Below, in pieces: positions 35,915 through 46,209 of a DNA stretch of 64,000 nt. Source of the DNA: Mesorhizobium amorphae (lineage in GTDB: Bacteria > Pseudomonadota > Alphaproteobacteria > Rhizobiales > Rhizobiaceae); NCBI RefSeq assembly GCF_014843845.1, contig NZ_JHQS01000062.1:1-64000 (forward strand), read 5' to 3'. The notes beneath the pieces are model-generated. The model was given only the letters and a program-made list of their open reading frames with translations, made no database searches and was not told the origin of the DNA. The number at the start of each line of letters is the position of its first letter. The first letter of the stretch is position 1. The translations under genes and the position numbers were made by a program.

Positions 35915-36119
35915 CGCCAGAGAATCCCTCCCCCGCTTGTGCGGGTCTGAAGTGCTAAGCGGCGACTGGACGAACGTCAATTGTCGGGTGCCGCGATAGC
36001 TGGCTTCGCATGTGAGTGCGGCGCCTGGATGCGTCAATGCCGTCGGCGCAAGCGCGGCGTCTTGGCGGCCGGCCTTGCCCGGTGCTAAAAAGCGGCCGCC
36101 TCGAACCGGACGGCAAGCC

Positions 36120-36950
36120 ATGCCTGGGTTTTCGCGCTTTCTGCTGGCGATGATCAACCTGACGGCCGCCCTGTCGATCGTTCGGCCCGCAGACGCTGCG
36201 GGCACGGCAGAGCTCTACCAGGCGCAGACCATCGTTACCGGCCAGGGCGAAGTGAACCGCCAGATCGGCTTCAGGGACTGCCTGGACCGGGTGCTGGTCA
36301 GGGTTTCCGGCGATCAGCGCCTGCCGCAGAAGCCGGAAATGCTGGCTCTGCGCGACAAGGCCGGCGATTTCGTCGCCTCTTTCCGCTACCGCGACCGGCT
36401 GGAAGGCATTCCGGTGCATGACGAGCAAGGCACGCATGACCGGCCGCACGACCTCACCTGCCTCTACAAACCGGAGGTGATCGACAAGTTACTCACTCAG
36501 CTGGGTAGCCAGCCGTGGCTTGGCGCGCGGCCGCGGCTCTCGATTGTTCTGGCCGTGGACGATTCACGCCGACATTTCGTCCTCGCCAGTGACGGAGACG
36601 AAAGCCAGTACATGATAGAGTCCTTCCAATCGGCAGCCCGCCCCATGGCTATGTCGATCGTCATTCCAAATAAGGCCACGCTCGCCAAGGCCGGACTGAT
36701 TTTCGAAGAGGTGCGCGCTATCTCACCTGAACTGCTGGGCAGCACTGCCGCGAGTATTGGCAGCCGCCAAATCCTAGCTGGCAGCATCGTGTGGAGCGAC
36801 AAGGAACTCGGTTGGATCGCCGACTGGCGGCTCAAAGCGGGCGACGATATTTACACCTGGCAAGTGCGCGGCGTCAGTTTTGACGAGGCATTCCGCGTTG
36901 CCATGCGCGGAGCCGCGCAGGTGCTGTCGGGGAACGGGCAGCCCGATTGA
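36120..36950 (+). CDS. DUF2066 exported protein
   Basis: The 276-residue protein has a signal peptide (RFLLAMINLTAALSIVRPAD) and the DUF2066 pattern (YQAQTIVTGQGEVNRQIGFR, DCLDRVLVRVSGD). Two alpha/beta regions follow, the second with RQILAGSIVWSDKELGWIAD. Its role is unknown. It lies 76 bp upstream of hemB on the same strand. Confidence 0.8.
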   Translation: MPGFSRFLLAMINLTAALSIVRPADAAGTAELYQAQTIVTGQGEVNRQIGFRDCLDRVLVRVSGDQRLPQKPEMLALRDKAGDFVASFRYRDRLEGIPVHDEQGTHDRPHDLTCLYKPEVIDKLLTQLGSQPWLGARPRLSIVLAVDDSRRHFVLASDGDESQYMIESFQSAARPMAMSIVIPNKATLAKAGLIFEEVRAISPELLGSTAASIGSRQILAGSIVWSDKELGWIADWRLKAGDDIYTWQVRGVSFDEAFRVAMRGAAQVLSGNGQPD

Positions 36951-37026
36951 AGCCTGGCACAATCGTGTCGCATTGGTCAGCGGCGGAGGTGCGTGGTAAA
37001 AAGCCGGCCAAACGAGAGTTTTGGCG

Positions 37027-38058
<1,032 letters not shown>

Positions 38059-38180
38059 TCCCTTCCGGTCGCGCCAACCGGCTGGCCGACCGCGACGTCT
38101 CGATCCAAGACCCGATCGTCACTGCACGAGCGACCGCTTCCCGCAGCGGCTGATCGCATCCCAGAAAAAACCGCTTGCTT

Positions 38181-38218
38181 TTTGCAATCGGTATGGCTAG
38201 AAACTAACTGATTGCAAA
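38181..38218. promoter_or_regulatory. inverted repeat upstream of reductase gene
   Basis: TTTGCAATC (38181-38189) is repeated inverted as GATTGCAAA (38210-38218), with 20 bases between, ending 30 bases before the gene start. It may be an operator or overlap a promoter. Confidence 0.35.
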
Positions 38219-38248
38219 TAACAACTGGTTATGGAGGAGGAGGCTTCG

Positions 38249-38893
38249 ATGTCCAAGCTGCGCGTCAATGCATTCACCCTGTCGCTTGACGGCTATGGCG
38301 CCGGTCCCGATCAGACCCTCGAAAACCCTCTCGGGATCGGCGGTGAGGCCCTGCACAAATGGATGGTTGGCACTCGCAGCTTTCATCAGATGGTCGGCAA
38401 GGACGGCGGCACCATTGATGTGGATGACAGGTTCACCGTGCGCAGCTTCGAGAATGTCGGCGCCTGGATCCTCGGCCGCAATATGTTCGGGCCGATCCGC
38501 GGCGAATGGCCTGACGAAAGCTGGAAAGGCTGGTGGGGCGATAACCCACCCTACCATGTGCCGGTCTTCGTGCTGACCCATTACAAACGCGAACCAATCA
38601 TCATGGAGGGTGGCACGACCTTCTATTTCGTCACCAACGGCATCCATGCGGCGCTCGAACAGGCGAAGGCCGCGGCCGACGGCAAGGATGTGCGGATCGG
38701 CGGCGGCGTTTCGACCATCCGACAGTATCTCCAGGAGAAGCTCATCGACGAGATGCATCTGGCGATCTCGCCGATGCTGCTCGGCTCGGGCGAGCATCTT
38801 TTCGCCGGCCTCGATATGCTGAAGCTTGGGTATCGGTGCACAGAGCAAGTCACGACGGCGGACGCCACGCATGTCATGATCGGGCGGGTATAG
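38249..38893 (+). CDS. dihydrofolate reductase/RibD-C family protein
   Basis: The 214-residue protein has the RibD C-terminal fold: VNAFTLSLDGYGAGP at the N-terminus, the WILGRNMFGPIRGEW nucleotide-binding part and DVRIGGGVSTIRQYLQEKLI. Stand-alone members reduce pterin- or NADPH-linked substrates, mostly uncharacterised. The ATG at 38249 follows GGAGGAGG, preferred over the ATG at 38231, which lies within that site. Confidence 0.85.
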   Translation: MSKLRVNAFTLSLDGYGAGPDQTLENPLGIGGEALHKWMVGTRSFHQMVGKDGGTIDVDDRFTVRSFENVGAWILGRNMFGPIRGEWPDESWKGWWGDNPPYHVPVFVLTHYKREPIIMEGGTTFYFVTNGIHAALEQAKAAADGKDVRIGGGVSTIRQYLQEKLIDEMHLAISPMLLGSGEHLFAGLDMLKLGYRCTEQVTTADATHVMIGRV

Positions 38894-38922
38894 CGCTGGC
38901 GATTGGCGAAAGCCGTGGCGCG

Positions 38923-39099
38923 CTTCTTTCTCCCCGTCACTATACGGGGAGAAATGCCCGGCAGGGCAATGAGGGGCAGCGCAACCGTCTGGAGATTTGC
39001 GAAATCTGCCGATGGCGAAATTGGGACTCAATCTTAGACGTCGGCGCCCGCCCCTCATCCGCCCTTCGGGCACCTTCTCCCCGTAAACGGGGAGAAGGA
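38923..39099. repeat. imperfect inverted-repeat element (CTTCTCCCC type)
   Basis: Left unit 38923-38982 and right unit 39044-39099 are diverged inverted copies. Each has a CTCCCCG...CGGGGAG stem, then G-CCCG...GGGC, then a GATGAGGGGC-like end. A shorter relative lies at 54979-55044. This is an intergenic rhizobial repeat between the reductase gene and ppk2. Confidence 0.75.
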
Positions 39100-39106
39100 A
39101 ATGGCC

Positions 39107-40027
39107 TCAATACTTCTCCGGCACGTAAAGTTCGCGCGGCAGCGTCTGGCGCTCATATTCGGGATTGAAGACGCGTTCTGGCAGCGTGATCTCCTCGTGC
39201 GGCACCTCCTCGTAAGGCACCTGCTGCAAGAGATGGTCGATGCAGTTCAGCCGCGCCCGCTTCTTGTCGTTGCCCTCGACGATGAACCACGGCGCTTCCG
39301 GGATGTTGGTGCGAGCGAAGGTCTCTTCCTTGGCTTTTGTGTACTGTTCCCAGCGCACGCGCGACTGCAGATCCATCGGCGACAGCTTCCACTGCTTCAT
39401 CGGATCGTGGATGCGCATCAGGAAGCGCATCTGCTGTTCCTCGTCGGTGATGGAGAACCAGTACTTCACCAGCGTGATACCGGAACGCACCAGCATGCGC
39501 TCGAACTCCGGCACGTCGCGGAAGAACTCCTCCACCTGGTCCGGCCCGGCGAAACCCATCACCCGCTCGACGCCGGAGCGGTTATACCAGGAGCGGTCGA
39601 ACAGCACGATCTCGCCGCCGGCCGGCAGATGCGGAACATAACGCTGGAAATACCATTGCGATTTCTCGCGCTCCGTCGGCGCCGGAAGTGCGACGACGCG
39701 GCAGATGCGCGGGTTGAGCCGCTGGGTGATGCGCTTGATGACGCCGCCCTTGCCGGCGGAATCGCGGCCCTCGAAGACCACCACGACCTTCTTCTTGTGA
39801 TAGGCCACCCAGGACTGCAGCTTGATCAGTTCGGACTGCAGGCTGATCAGGTCGCGAAAATACTGCATGCGATCGATCGATGGCGGATGCGCGTTCTTGT
39901 AGATCTTGGCGATCTCCATCGACAGCGCGGGCTCCGACATTTCGAGCTCATAGTCTTCGTCGAGCGTGTCGGCGAGCTCGGTTTCAAGCCAGTCCTTGGC
40001 GGGAGAATTCTGTTTTAGCTCGGTCAT
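39107..40027 (-). CDS. ppk2: polyphosphate kinase 2
   Basis: PPK2 (306 residues) moves phosphate between polyphosphate and nucleoside di/monophosphates. Walker A is VVFEGRDSAGKGGVIKRI, Walker B region EIVLFDRSWYNRSGVERV, and the lid follows RLNPRICRVVALPAPTERE. The single domain and length fit class I PPK2. The acidic N-terminal ~40 residues are typical. Confidence 0.95.
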   Translation of the reverse strand: MTELKQNSPAKDWLETELADTLDEDYELEMSEPALSMEIAKIYKNAHPPSIDRMQYFRDLISLQSELIKLQSWVAYHKKKVVVVFEGRDSAGKGGVIKRITQRLNPRICRVVALPAPTEREKSQWYFQRYVPHLPAGGEIVLFDRSWYNRSGVERVMGFAGPDQVEEFFRDVPEFERMLVRSGITLVKYWFSITDEEQQMRFLMRIHDPMKQWKLSPMDLQSRVRWEQYTKAKEETFARTNIPEAPWFIVEGNDKKRARLNCIDHLLQQVPYEEVPHEEITLPERVFNPEYERQTLPRELYVPEKY

Positions 40028-40293
40028 TGCTCTGCTCCGCTTGCAAGCCCTGTCGGGTCATTTCCGGCGCCTCGAGCCCTGCCCGCGGCTGGAATGGAAA
40101 CACCTTGAGCCGACTTCAATATAGGCCGGCAATGACGGTTTTATTGCAGTGACCCGATGCGCCGTCCGTCAAGCCAATCGGTGAGATTGTAATCGGCCAG
40201 GGCCAGCGGAGGGGCGACAAGCGGCGGGAATTGTCCTACAAATGCGACGAGCTCACCCGAGCCCGCTTCTCAATCAAATCGCGAGGACCTGAC

Positions 40294-41337
40294 ATGGAAT
40301 ACCGCACCCTCGGCCGTTCCGGCTTGAAAGTTTCGACGCTGACCATGGGCACCATGACCTTCGGCGGTGCCGGCGCATTCGCGGCGGTCGGCAAGACCGA
40401 TCTCGCGGAGGCAAAGCGAATGATCGACATGTGCATCGATGCCGGCATCAACCTCATCGACACCGCCAATGTCTATTCGAACGGAATTTCGGAAGAGATC
40501 ATCGGCGAGGCGCTCGGCGGCAAGCGCAAGGCCGATGTGCTGATCGCCTCCAAGGCGCGCATGCGCATCGGCAGCGGCCCCAACGACGAAGGCCTGTCGC
40601 GCCATCACCTGATCCGCGAATGCGAGAGGAGCCTGAAGCGGCTCAAGACCGATGTCATCGACATCTACTTCCTGCACGAGTGGGACGGTGTGACGCCGCT
40701 GGAGGAGACCATGGCCGCCCTCGACACCTTGGTCGGCCAGGGCAAGGTCCGCTATGTCGGCTGTTCCAATTATTCCGGCTGGCAGGTGATGAAGGGGCTC
40801 GGCATCAGCGACAGAAGCCACCAGCCGCGCTTCGTCACCCAGCAGATCCACTACACGCTGGAAGCGCGCGAGGCTGAGTACGAACTGCTGCCGATCTCTG
40901 TCGACCAGGGCCTCGGCGTTCTGGTGTGGAGTCCGCTGGCCGGCGGATTGCTGTCCGGCAAGTACCATCGCGACAGCCCCACCGCCCGCCAGGTCGGCGG
41001 CTGGTCGGAACCGCCGATCCGCGACGAGGACCGGCTGTGGCGGATCGTCGACGTGCTCAATGAGATCGGCAAGGCGCGTGGCGTGTCGGCAGCGCAGGTC
41101 GCGCTCGCCTGGCTGCTCGGCAGGCCGGCCGTCGCCTCGCTGGTGATCGGCGCCCGCAACGAAACCCAGCTCAAGGACAACATCGCCGCCGCTAGCCTGA
41201 CGCTGTCCTTCGACGAGCGCCAGCGCCTTGACGCCGTCAGCAGGCCACCGGTGCTCTATCCCTACTGGCACCAGCAATTCACAGCCAAGGAGCGCTTCGG
41301 CGCGGCCGATCTGGTTCTCGACCGCAGCGGCCTCTGA
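40294..41337 (+). CDS. aldo/keto reductase
   Basis: The 347-residue (beta/alpha)8 oxidoreductase has the catalytic tetrad: Asp and Tyr in IDTANVYSNGISE, Lys in LIASKARMRIGSG and His in IYFLHEWDG. The C-terminal NADPH-binding part is SLVIGARNETQLKDNI. The substrate is unknown. The ATG at 40294 follows GAGGAC. Confidence 0.92.
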   Translation: MEYRTLGRSGLKVSTLTMGTMTFGGAGAFAAVGKTDLAEAKRMIDMCIDAGINLIDTANVYSNGISEEIIGEALGGKRKADVLIASKARMRIGSGPNDEGLSRHHLIRECERSLKRLKTDVIDIYFLHEWDGVTPLEETMAALDTLVGQGKVRYVGCSNYSGWQVMKGLGISDRSHQPRFVTQQIHYTLEAREAEYELLPISVDQGLGVLVWSPLAGGLLSGKYHRDSPTARQVGGWSEPPIRDEDRLWRIVDVLNEIGKARGVSAAQVALAWLLGRPAVASLVIGARNETQLKDNIAAASLTLSFDERQRLDAVSRPPVLYPYWHQQFTAKERFGAADLVLDRSGL

Positions 41338-41360
41338 CAAGGCCACGTGGTGAGCCTCGT

Positions 41361-42332
41361 CTAGCTCGAGATAAAACGCCAGACGTCGGGATCGGGCTCG
41401 ACCTGGCCGCTGAGCACGAAATATTTGTAGAGCACGAGCAGGGAAATCGCCTGCTCGTCCCGCTCGTTGCAGAACTTGCGGCAATAGGCGTTGGCTGCGC
41501 CAATGATGCGTTCGGCCGCGGCCGGGTGCCGCTCGAAATGGCGCACCTTGTCGGCAAGATCGGCAAAGTCCGGCTCGAGCGGCACATAGTGGACGTTGGC
41601 CTCGATCTGCCCTTCAGTGAACCAGGTCTCGTATGTCGGCGGCGGCATCAGGCACAGCGAGTTCGAACTCATGATCCATTTGAGGTTGGTCGCCACGTCG
41701 TTGCCTTCGAGCGAAACGATGTAGCGGTAGTGCCGCTGCTGCTCGATGGTGAGGTAGGGCTTGCGATATTGTTCCGCCGCTGTCCGTTTGGGTGTGCCGA
41801 CGTCGCAGAAAGACAGGTTGCGCGTGGCCTCGAGAAACACGGTCCGTATCGGATTGTTGAGCTCGCCGCGCCAGACCACGGCCGGACGCTTGTCCGCGAA
41901 ATGCATCCTGTCGGCCGGCATGTGGAAGTGACGGAACTTGTCGAGCTTCATCAGGACGGCATTGCTGTTGTCGTCGTTGATCGGTCGATCCTTCACGACC
42001 GCCGGCATACTGGGCACGTTGATGACGTCGCCGAATTCCACATCGATGAGCAGTCCGGGATCGAAGTAGCGCGCAAACTCCTTCAGGTCGTAGTAGTACA
42101 TGCTCGGCGAAAACGGCAGTCTGCTGACAGGCACCGCAGCCGGGCTCGGCACGAAGGCATGCTGCAGCTTGTTGTAGTAATTCAGCCGCTCGCGGACCGT
42201 GGCGTCCGAGAGCCTGACCTGGTCAAGCCAGCCGATGAGCCTGCGACGGAACAGTGCCTGCGGCACGATATCGCGCGCGGCATTGCGTGCGTAATAGAAC
42301 ACCTTTACCGCGTTGCGCAGAGCTGTGGCCAT
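41361..42332 (-). CDS. glycosyltransferase family 90 (CAP10/LpsA-like)
   Basis: The 323-residue protein has the CAP10 core: AVVWRGELNNPIRTVF and the EGNDVATNLKWIMSSNSLCL segment leading into PPPTYETWF. Rhizobial homologues (LpsA type) transfer sugars in lipopolysaccharide core or surface glycan synthesis. No other glycan gene is adjacent, so the specific acceptor is unclear. Confidence 0.85.
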   Translation of the reverse strand: MATALRNAVKVFYYARNAARDIVPQALFRRRLIGWLDQVRLSDATVRERLNYYNKLQHAFVPSPAAVPVSRLPFSPSMYYYDLKEFARYFDPGLLIDVEFGDVINVPSMPAVVKDRPINDDNSNAVLMKLDKFRHFHMPADRMHFADKRPAVVWRGELNNPIRTVFLEATRNLSFCDVGTPKRTAAEQYRKPYLTIEQQRHYRYIVSLEGNDVATNLKWIMSSNSLCLMPPPTYETWFTEGQIEANVHYVPLEPDFADLADKVRHFERHPAAAERIIGAANAYCRKFCNERDEQAISLLVLYKYFVLSGQVEPDPDVWRFISS

Positions 42333-42531
42333 CGGTCACTTGATCAAAACAAAGGGCGGCTCCCACAAATCTCGGCCCCCCGGTTCTCTCCTACACCATT
42401 GTGCCACGCATCTTGCAAGCCCGGAACCGTGCAGGAGCAAACTGCCGGCACCATCGCTTCAGCTGTTGTGTTTGCCGACCAATGCTCCTAGGCAGGGTCA
42501 GGAGCCTCCGGGCATACGAAAGGGAACCGAT

Positions 42532-42690
42532 ATGGCGCGAGCACCGAATTACGGACAGGAACGCAAGGAGCGTGACCGCCAGAAGGCCGCCAAGAAGGCC
42601 GAAAAGCTGGCGGCCAAGGTCGCGGCAAAGGAACGCGACAAGCCTGAGGACCGGACCAGCGTTGAAGCCGAGGCGGAAACCGCAGAGTAG
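42532..42690 (+). CDS. short basic protein
   Basis: The 52-residue protein begins ARAPNYGQERKERDRQKAAK and is dominated by Lys/Ala/Glu, predicted to be one long helix. An AAAGGGAA site precedes the ATG. Similar short basic proteins are common in rhizobia; function is unknown. Confidence 0.6.
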   Translation: MARAPNYGQERKERDRQKAAKKAEKLAAKVAAKERDKPEDRTSVEAEAETAE

Positions 42691-42731
42691 CAAAGCATCC
42701 GAGTGGGATGCCGCTCAAGATTCAGCTGTGT

Positions 42732-42992
42732 TCAGGCCGGCGCCTTGTCGCTGACGAAGACGTTCACTTCGCGCGCAGCGGCAATGAAGGCGCGCCTTGC
42801 AATCATGGCCGGCTTGTCGCCGGCCAGCGCATCATGGCAAGCCTGCAGCGCTTCGCGATGCTTGGGACTGCGCTTGCCCGGCCAACTGTTGAGCAGATAA
42901 TCGGAAGCCTCACGCGCCGAACGCAAGAGCTGATTGGGTCCGGCCGCGGCCGACTTGACGGTCACGGGTGTTTCAAATCGGTTGTTTTCCAT
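42732..42992 (-). CDS. DUF982 protein
   Basis: The 86-residue protein matches the rhizobial DUF982 pattern: N-terminal FETPVTVKSAAAGPNQLLRS, ASDYLLNSWPGKRSPKHREA and CHDALAGDKPAMIARRAF. DUF982 proteins are expanded in Rhizobiales and have no known function. The ATG at 42992 was chosen because the upstream frame continues with poor composition. Confidence 0.85.
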   Translation of the reverse strand: MENNRFETPVTVKSAAAGPNQLLRSAREASDYLLNSWPGKRSPKHREALQACHDALAGDKPAMIARRAFIAAAREVNVFVSDKAPA

Positions 42993-43062
42993 CGCCGCTC
43001 TTACGCCATCGGCGGCGGCGAAGCGAGACCGAAAGTGCGTTTCATCGTCGGGTGCCGGCTTT

Positions 43063-43779
43063 TCACGCGGCGATGACGGCGAAGCCCCTGGCGCGCAGGC
43101 CACGCCGGTCGTTGTGAAGCGATGTCACCAGCCGGTCGCGGCTGCCGATGATGTGAGCCGATAGCAGCCGCGCCGCCGCGTCCGCGTTGCCGGCGCGCAC
43201 CGCCGCCAGGATGGCATGGTGCTCCGTCCAGGCACGGCCGAGGGCGGCCTCGTCGCGAACTTCCAGCCACCGGGCGCGCGACAGCCTCGTCATGGCGTCG
43301 CGCACCGCCCTGAACAGAAAGTCGTTGCCGGACAGGCGCGCCAGCTCGATATGGAAATCCATGCCGACGCGGTGCCATTCCTCGCGCGGGGTATCGGCAT
43401 CGCAGGAATCGAGCATCGCCTCGATGTCGTCGATGACGCTTTTGTCGCTTAGCGTGCAGGTCAGCCGCACCGCGGCGACTTCGACCGCCTCGCGGTAGAC
43501 CGCGATCTGCTCCAGCTCGGCCAGATTGATCGGAGAGACCGTCCAGCCGCGCCCGTCGCGGCAGATCAGGCCCTCGGTCTCGAGTCGCAGCAATGCCGCC
43601 CTGACCGGCGTGCGCGAAGCGCCGAAGCGGCTTTCGATCCAGCGCTCGGTCAGGCGCTCGCCGGGACCGATCTCGAGGCCGAGGATCATCTCGCGAAGCT
43701 GTTTCTCGACGCTCTGCATCTGCGACATGGTGGTTCCGTTCGTATCGGCCGCATTGACAGCGACGGGGCTGGGGTTCAT
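43063..43779 (-). CDS. GntR-family regulator (FadR/VanR class)
   Basis: The 238-residue regulator has an N-terminal GntR winged helix (VEKQLREMILGLEIGPGERL, ESRFGASRTPVRAALLRLET) and a C-terminal FCD ligand-binding helical domain (DFHIELARLSGNDFLFRAVR with metal-type His, WTEHHAILAAVRAGNADAAA). It is divergent from an MFS transporter gene and probably controls it; a palindrome lies between them. Confidence 0.9.
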   Translation of the reverse strand: MNPSPVAVNAADTNGTTMSQMQSVEKQLREMILGLEIGPGERLTERWIESRFGASRTPVRAALLRLETEGLICRDGRGWTVSPINLAELEQIAVYREAVEVAAVRLTCTLSDKSVIDDIEAMLDSCDADTPREEWHRVGMDFHIELARLSGNDFLFRAVRDAMTRLSRARWLEVRDEAALGRAWTEHHAILAAVRAGNADAAARLLSAHIIGSRDRLVTSLHNDRRGLRARGFAVIAA

Positions 43780-43784
43780 GACGA

Positions 43785-43799
43785 ATACCAGCTTGGTAT
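43785..43799. promoter_or_regulatory. candidate GntR operator
   Basis: ATACCA-GCT-TGGTAT is a perfect 6+3+6 palindrome just upstream of the gntR start; further TGGTATCC and GATACC half-sites follow to 43829. FadR-class GntR proteins bind such short palindromes. Confidence 0.5.
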
Positions 43800-43845
43800 C
43801 CCAAAATGGTATCCGCAACAAGGTCGATACCGGGCAGGACAGGAC

Positions 43846-45093
43846 ATGGCGCAGGACCGCACCGAACAAAGCGCGTACAACGTCCACTGGCGGCGCAATC
43901 TCGCCGTGTGCTTTGCAGGTTCGTTCAGCACGCTCATCGCCATGACATTGCTGCTGCCTTTCCTGCCGCTCTATGTCGAGCAACTGGGTGCAGAGGGCCA
44001 CGCAGCGATCGTGCAATGGTCGGGTATTGCCTATGGCGCGACCTTTCTTGCCGCCGCGCTCGTTGCGCCGCTGTGGGGACGGCTCGGAGACCGCTACGGT
44101 CGTAAATTGATGCTGGTGCGCGCCAGCTTCGGCATGGCCATCTGCATGTCGCTGACCGGCATGGTCGAGACGGTCTGGCAACTGGTGCTGCTGCGTCTGC
44201 TGATCGGGTTTGCCGGCGGCTATTCCTCGGGCTCGACCATCCTGGTCGCCATGCAGACGCCGAAGGACCGCTCCGGCTGGGCGCTCGGCGTGATGTCGTC
44301 CGGCATCACCGCAGGCAGCCTGGTCGGCCCGCTGCTCGGTGGCGCGCTGCCGCCGCTGATCGGTATCCGCGCCACCTTCCTGTTGTCGGGCGGCGTCATC
44401 TTCCTCGCCTTCCTGGCGACGACCTTTCTCATCAAGGAAAATCCTCGCCCGCCGGCCGCCAAGACGGCCGCGAAACCGCAGAGCGGCTGGTCGCAGATCC
44501 CCGACAAGCGTCCCGTCGTCGCCATGCTGGCGACCGGCATGCTGCTCGCCTTCGCCACCATGTCGATCGAGCCGATCATCACCGTCTATGTGCAGCAGCT
44601 GATCGAGGATCAGAGCCGGGTGACGATGGTCGCCGGCGTCGTCATGTCTGCGGCAGCACTCGGCGCCATCCTGTCGGCCTCGTGGATGGGCAAGCTTGCC
44701 GACCGCATCGGACACTGGAATGTCGTCGTTGCTGCACTCGCGGTGTCGGCGCTGCTGCTCATTCCGCAGGCCTTCGTCACCGAGGGCTGGCAGCTTATCG
44801 GCCTGCGCTTCCTGATGGGGCTGGCACTGGGCGGCCTGCTGCCCTGCATAACCAGCGTCATCCGCCACAATGTTCCCGATGGCGTCGGCGGCAACGTGCT
44901 GGGTTTGTCGATCTCGGCGCAATATGTCGGCCAAGTCGCCGGACCGCTGCTCGGCGGCTTCGCCGGCGGCCATTTCGGCATGCGCTCGGTGTTTCTCGGC
45001 ACGTCGGTGCTGATGGCAGGCGGCGCGGCCTACAACTGGATTGTCCAGTCGCGCCGCACGCGCAACATGCTGGCGCAAGCCGGCAAATCCTGA
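43846..45093 (+). CDS. MFS efflux transporter
   Basis: The 415-residue protein has 12 probable helices and the MFS motif A after helix 2 (PLWGRLGDRYGRKLMLVRAS) and the related LADRIGHWNV in the second half. The drug/H+ antiporter style (SPMTLLLPFLPLYV-like N-terminus, STILVAMQTPKDRSGWALGV) suggests efflux. It is divergent from the GntR gene. Confidence 0.88.
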   Translation: MAQDRTEQSAYNVHWRRNLAVCFAGSFSTLIAMTLLLPFLPLYVEQLGAEGHAAIVQWSGIAYGATFLAAALVAPLWGRLGDRYGRKLMLVRASFGMAICMSLTGMVETVWQLVLLRLLIGFAGGYSSGSTILVAMQTPKDRSGWALGVMSSGITAGSLVGPLLGGALPPLIGIRATFLLSGGVIFLAFLATTFLIKENPRPPAAKTAAKPQSGWSQIPDKRPVVAMLATGMLLAFATMSIEPIITVYVQQLIEDQSRVTMVAGVVMSAAALGAILSASWMGKLADRIGHWNVVVAALAVSALLLIPQAFVTEGWQLIGLRFLMGLALGGLLPCITSVIRHNVPDGVGGNVLGLSISAQYVGQVAGPLLGGFAGGHFGMRSVFLGTSVLMAGGAAYNWIVQSRRTRNMLAQAGKS

Positions 45094-45153
45094 CGCTGTT
45101 TCGGTGTCCCGGTTTGACTGGCAGCCGTCACCTATTGCGGATAAACCCGTCCC

Positions 45154-45534
45154 ATGAACGGAAGGCTGAAAGACTGGGCACGCACGATCAAGCGAGACGT
45201 GCACGCGATCTACCTCGCAGCCGGCGACCCCCGCACCCCATGGTATGCGAAGGCGCTGGCGCTGTGTGTCGCCGGATATGCGCTGTCACCAATAGACCTG
45301 ATCCCCGACTTCATACCGGTGCTGGGATATCTCGATGACGCGATCATTGTGCCGCTCGGCATTCTGGCCGTGCTGAAAATGATCCCGCCAGAAGTCATGG
45401 CAGAACATCGAGCCGCCGCCGCGCTTGCAGCACAGCGCCCGGCGAATCGAACCGCCGGCGTCGTGATTGCCTGCATCTGGGGAGCATTCGCCGCATTGGC
45501 AGCGTGGCTCGGCTATCGCTACTTCACCGACTGA
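45154..45534 (+). CDS. DUF1232 (YkvA-like) protein
   Basis: The 126-residue membrane protein carries the DUF1232 core: KALALCVAGYALSPIDLIPD followed by FIPVLGYLDDAIIVPLGI, and a second C-terminal membrane helix (VVIACIWGAFAALAAWLGYR). Function is unknown. It lies 60 bp after the MFS gene on the same strand. Confidence 0.88.
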   Translation: MNGRLKDWARTIKRDVHAIYLAAGDPRTPWYAKALALCVAGYALSPIDLIPDFIPVLGYLDDAIIVPLGILAVLKMIPPEVMAEHRAAAALAAQRPANRTAGVVIACIWGAFAALAAWLGYRYFTD

Positions 45535-45604
45535 GCTCAGCGACACTATCAACATCCACGCTTCGCAACACCGCATTCGTCGTTTGACAATTCACGGAGG
45601 CACC

Positions 45605-45976
45605 ATGGACACAACTGAACAACCGGCAGGCTACAGCCGCCTCCTTGTGCTGGCCGGCGGCCTTTGCGGCGCGGCGGGGGTGGCGTTGTCAGCCGCTGCC
45701 GCGCATTTGGGCGGCGCCTTCGTGAGCACCGCCGCGTCCTTCCTTTTGATGCATGCGCCGGTCTTTCTCGCCGTCGGCCTTGTCGGCGCAGGCCGGGTGC
45801 TGCGGATCGCAAGCCTTATCCTGCTTGTCGGGCTGGTGCTTTTCTGCGGTGATCTTCTCGCCCGCGATTTCATGGGTTCGCGGCTGTTTCCGATGTCGGC
45901 GCCGATCGGCGGCACCTTGCTCATCGCCGGTTGGCTGGCGATCGCCGGCTCGGCGCTGCTGCGCCCTCGCCCCTGA
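45605..45976 (+). CDS. DUF423-like small membrane protein
   Basis: The 123-residue protein has four membrane helices with AAGVALSAAAAHLGGAF in the first half, matching the YgdD/DUF423 family (which usually reads GAxGAHxL). The Met at 45605 follows an ACGGAGG site. It is probably an inner-membrane protein of unknown role. Confidence 0.75.
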   Translation: MDTTEQPAGYSRLLVLAGGLCGAAGVALSAAAAHLGGAFVSTAASFLLMHAPVFLAVGLVGAGRVLRIASLILLVGLVLFCGDLLARDFMGSRLFPMSAPIGGTLLIAGWLAIAGSALLRPRP

Positions 45977-45997
45977 AATTGCCTGGGGCGCGAAAGC

Positions 45998-46147
45998 TCA
46001 ATCCTGCCGGCGTTCGCGCCTGGCCAACAATTCGCGGTCACGCGCGGCCGGTCCTGTCAGTCGCCGCCGCTCAGGCCGGTCGGAAGCCGGTGAGATGCCC
46101 CAATAATTGCGATAGATGTCCTCGAACAGATGGCTGATCGGGTGCAT
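45998..46147 (-). CDS. small protein with MHPxxxLFEDIYRNxWG motif, copy 2
   Basis: The 49-residue protein starts MHPISHLFEDIYRNYWGISP and has an Arg-rich tail (PERRRLTGPAARDRELLARR). Its first 17 residues match those of the protein at 46210-46353 at 12 of 17 positions, while the tails differ. An AAAGGAGA site precedes the ATG, and a copy of the 14-bp operator sits 22-35 bases upstream. No family is known to me; it is probably part of a LacI-controlled unit. Confidence 0.7.
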   Translation of the reverse strand: MHPISHLFEDIYRNYWGISPASDRPERRRLTGPAARDRELLARRERRQD

Positions 46148-46168
46148 GGCTTGGTCTCCTTTCTTGAC

Positions 46169-46182
46169 TTGAATCGATCCAA
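46169..46182. promoter_or_regulatory. LacI-type operator, copy 1
   Basis: TTGAATCGATCCAA, a near-perfect palindrome, lies upstream of the second small gene. It is identical in sequence to the copies at 46388 (inverted) and 46437. Confidence 0.65.
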
Positions 46183-46209
46183 ACAACGGTCGCGAAAACG
46201 GCAGCCTGC

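Noticed and set aside
43063..45204. Long leftward frame apparently fusing a ~475-residue extension to the GntR regulator
   Set aside because: The extension is antisense to the MFS gene at 43846-45093; GntR proteins start near 43779.
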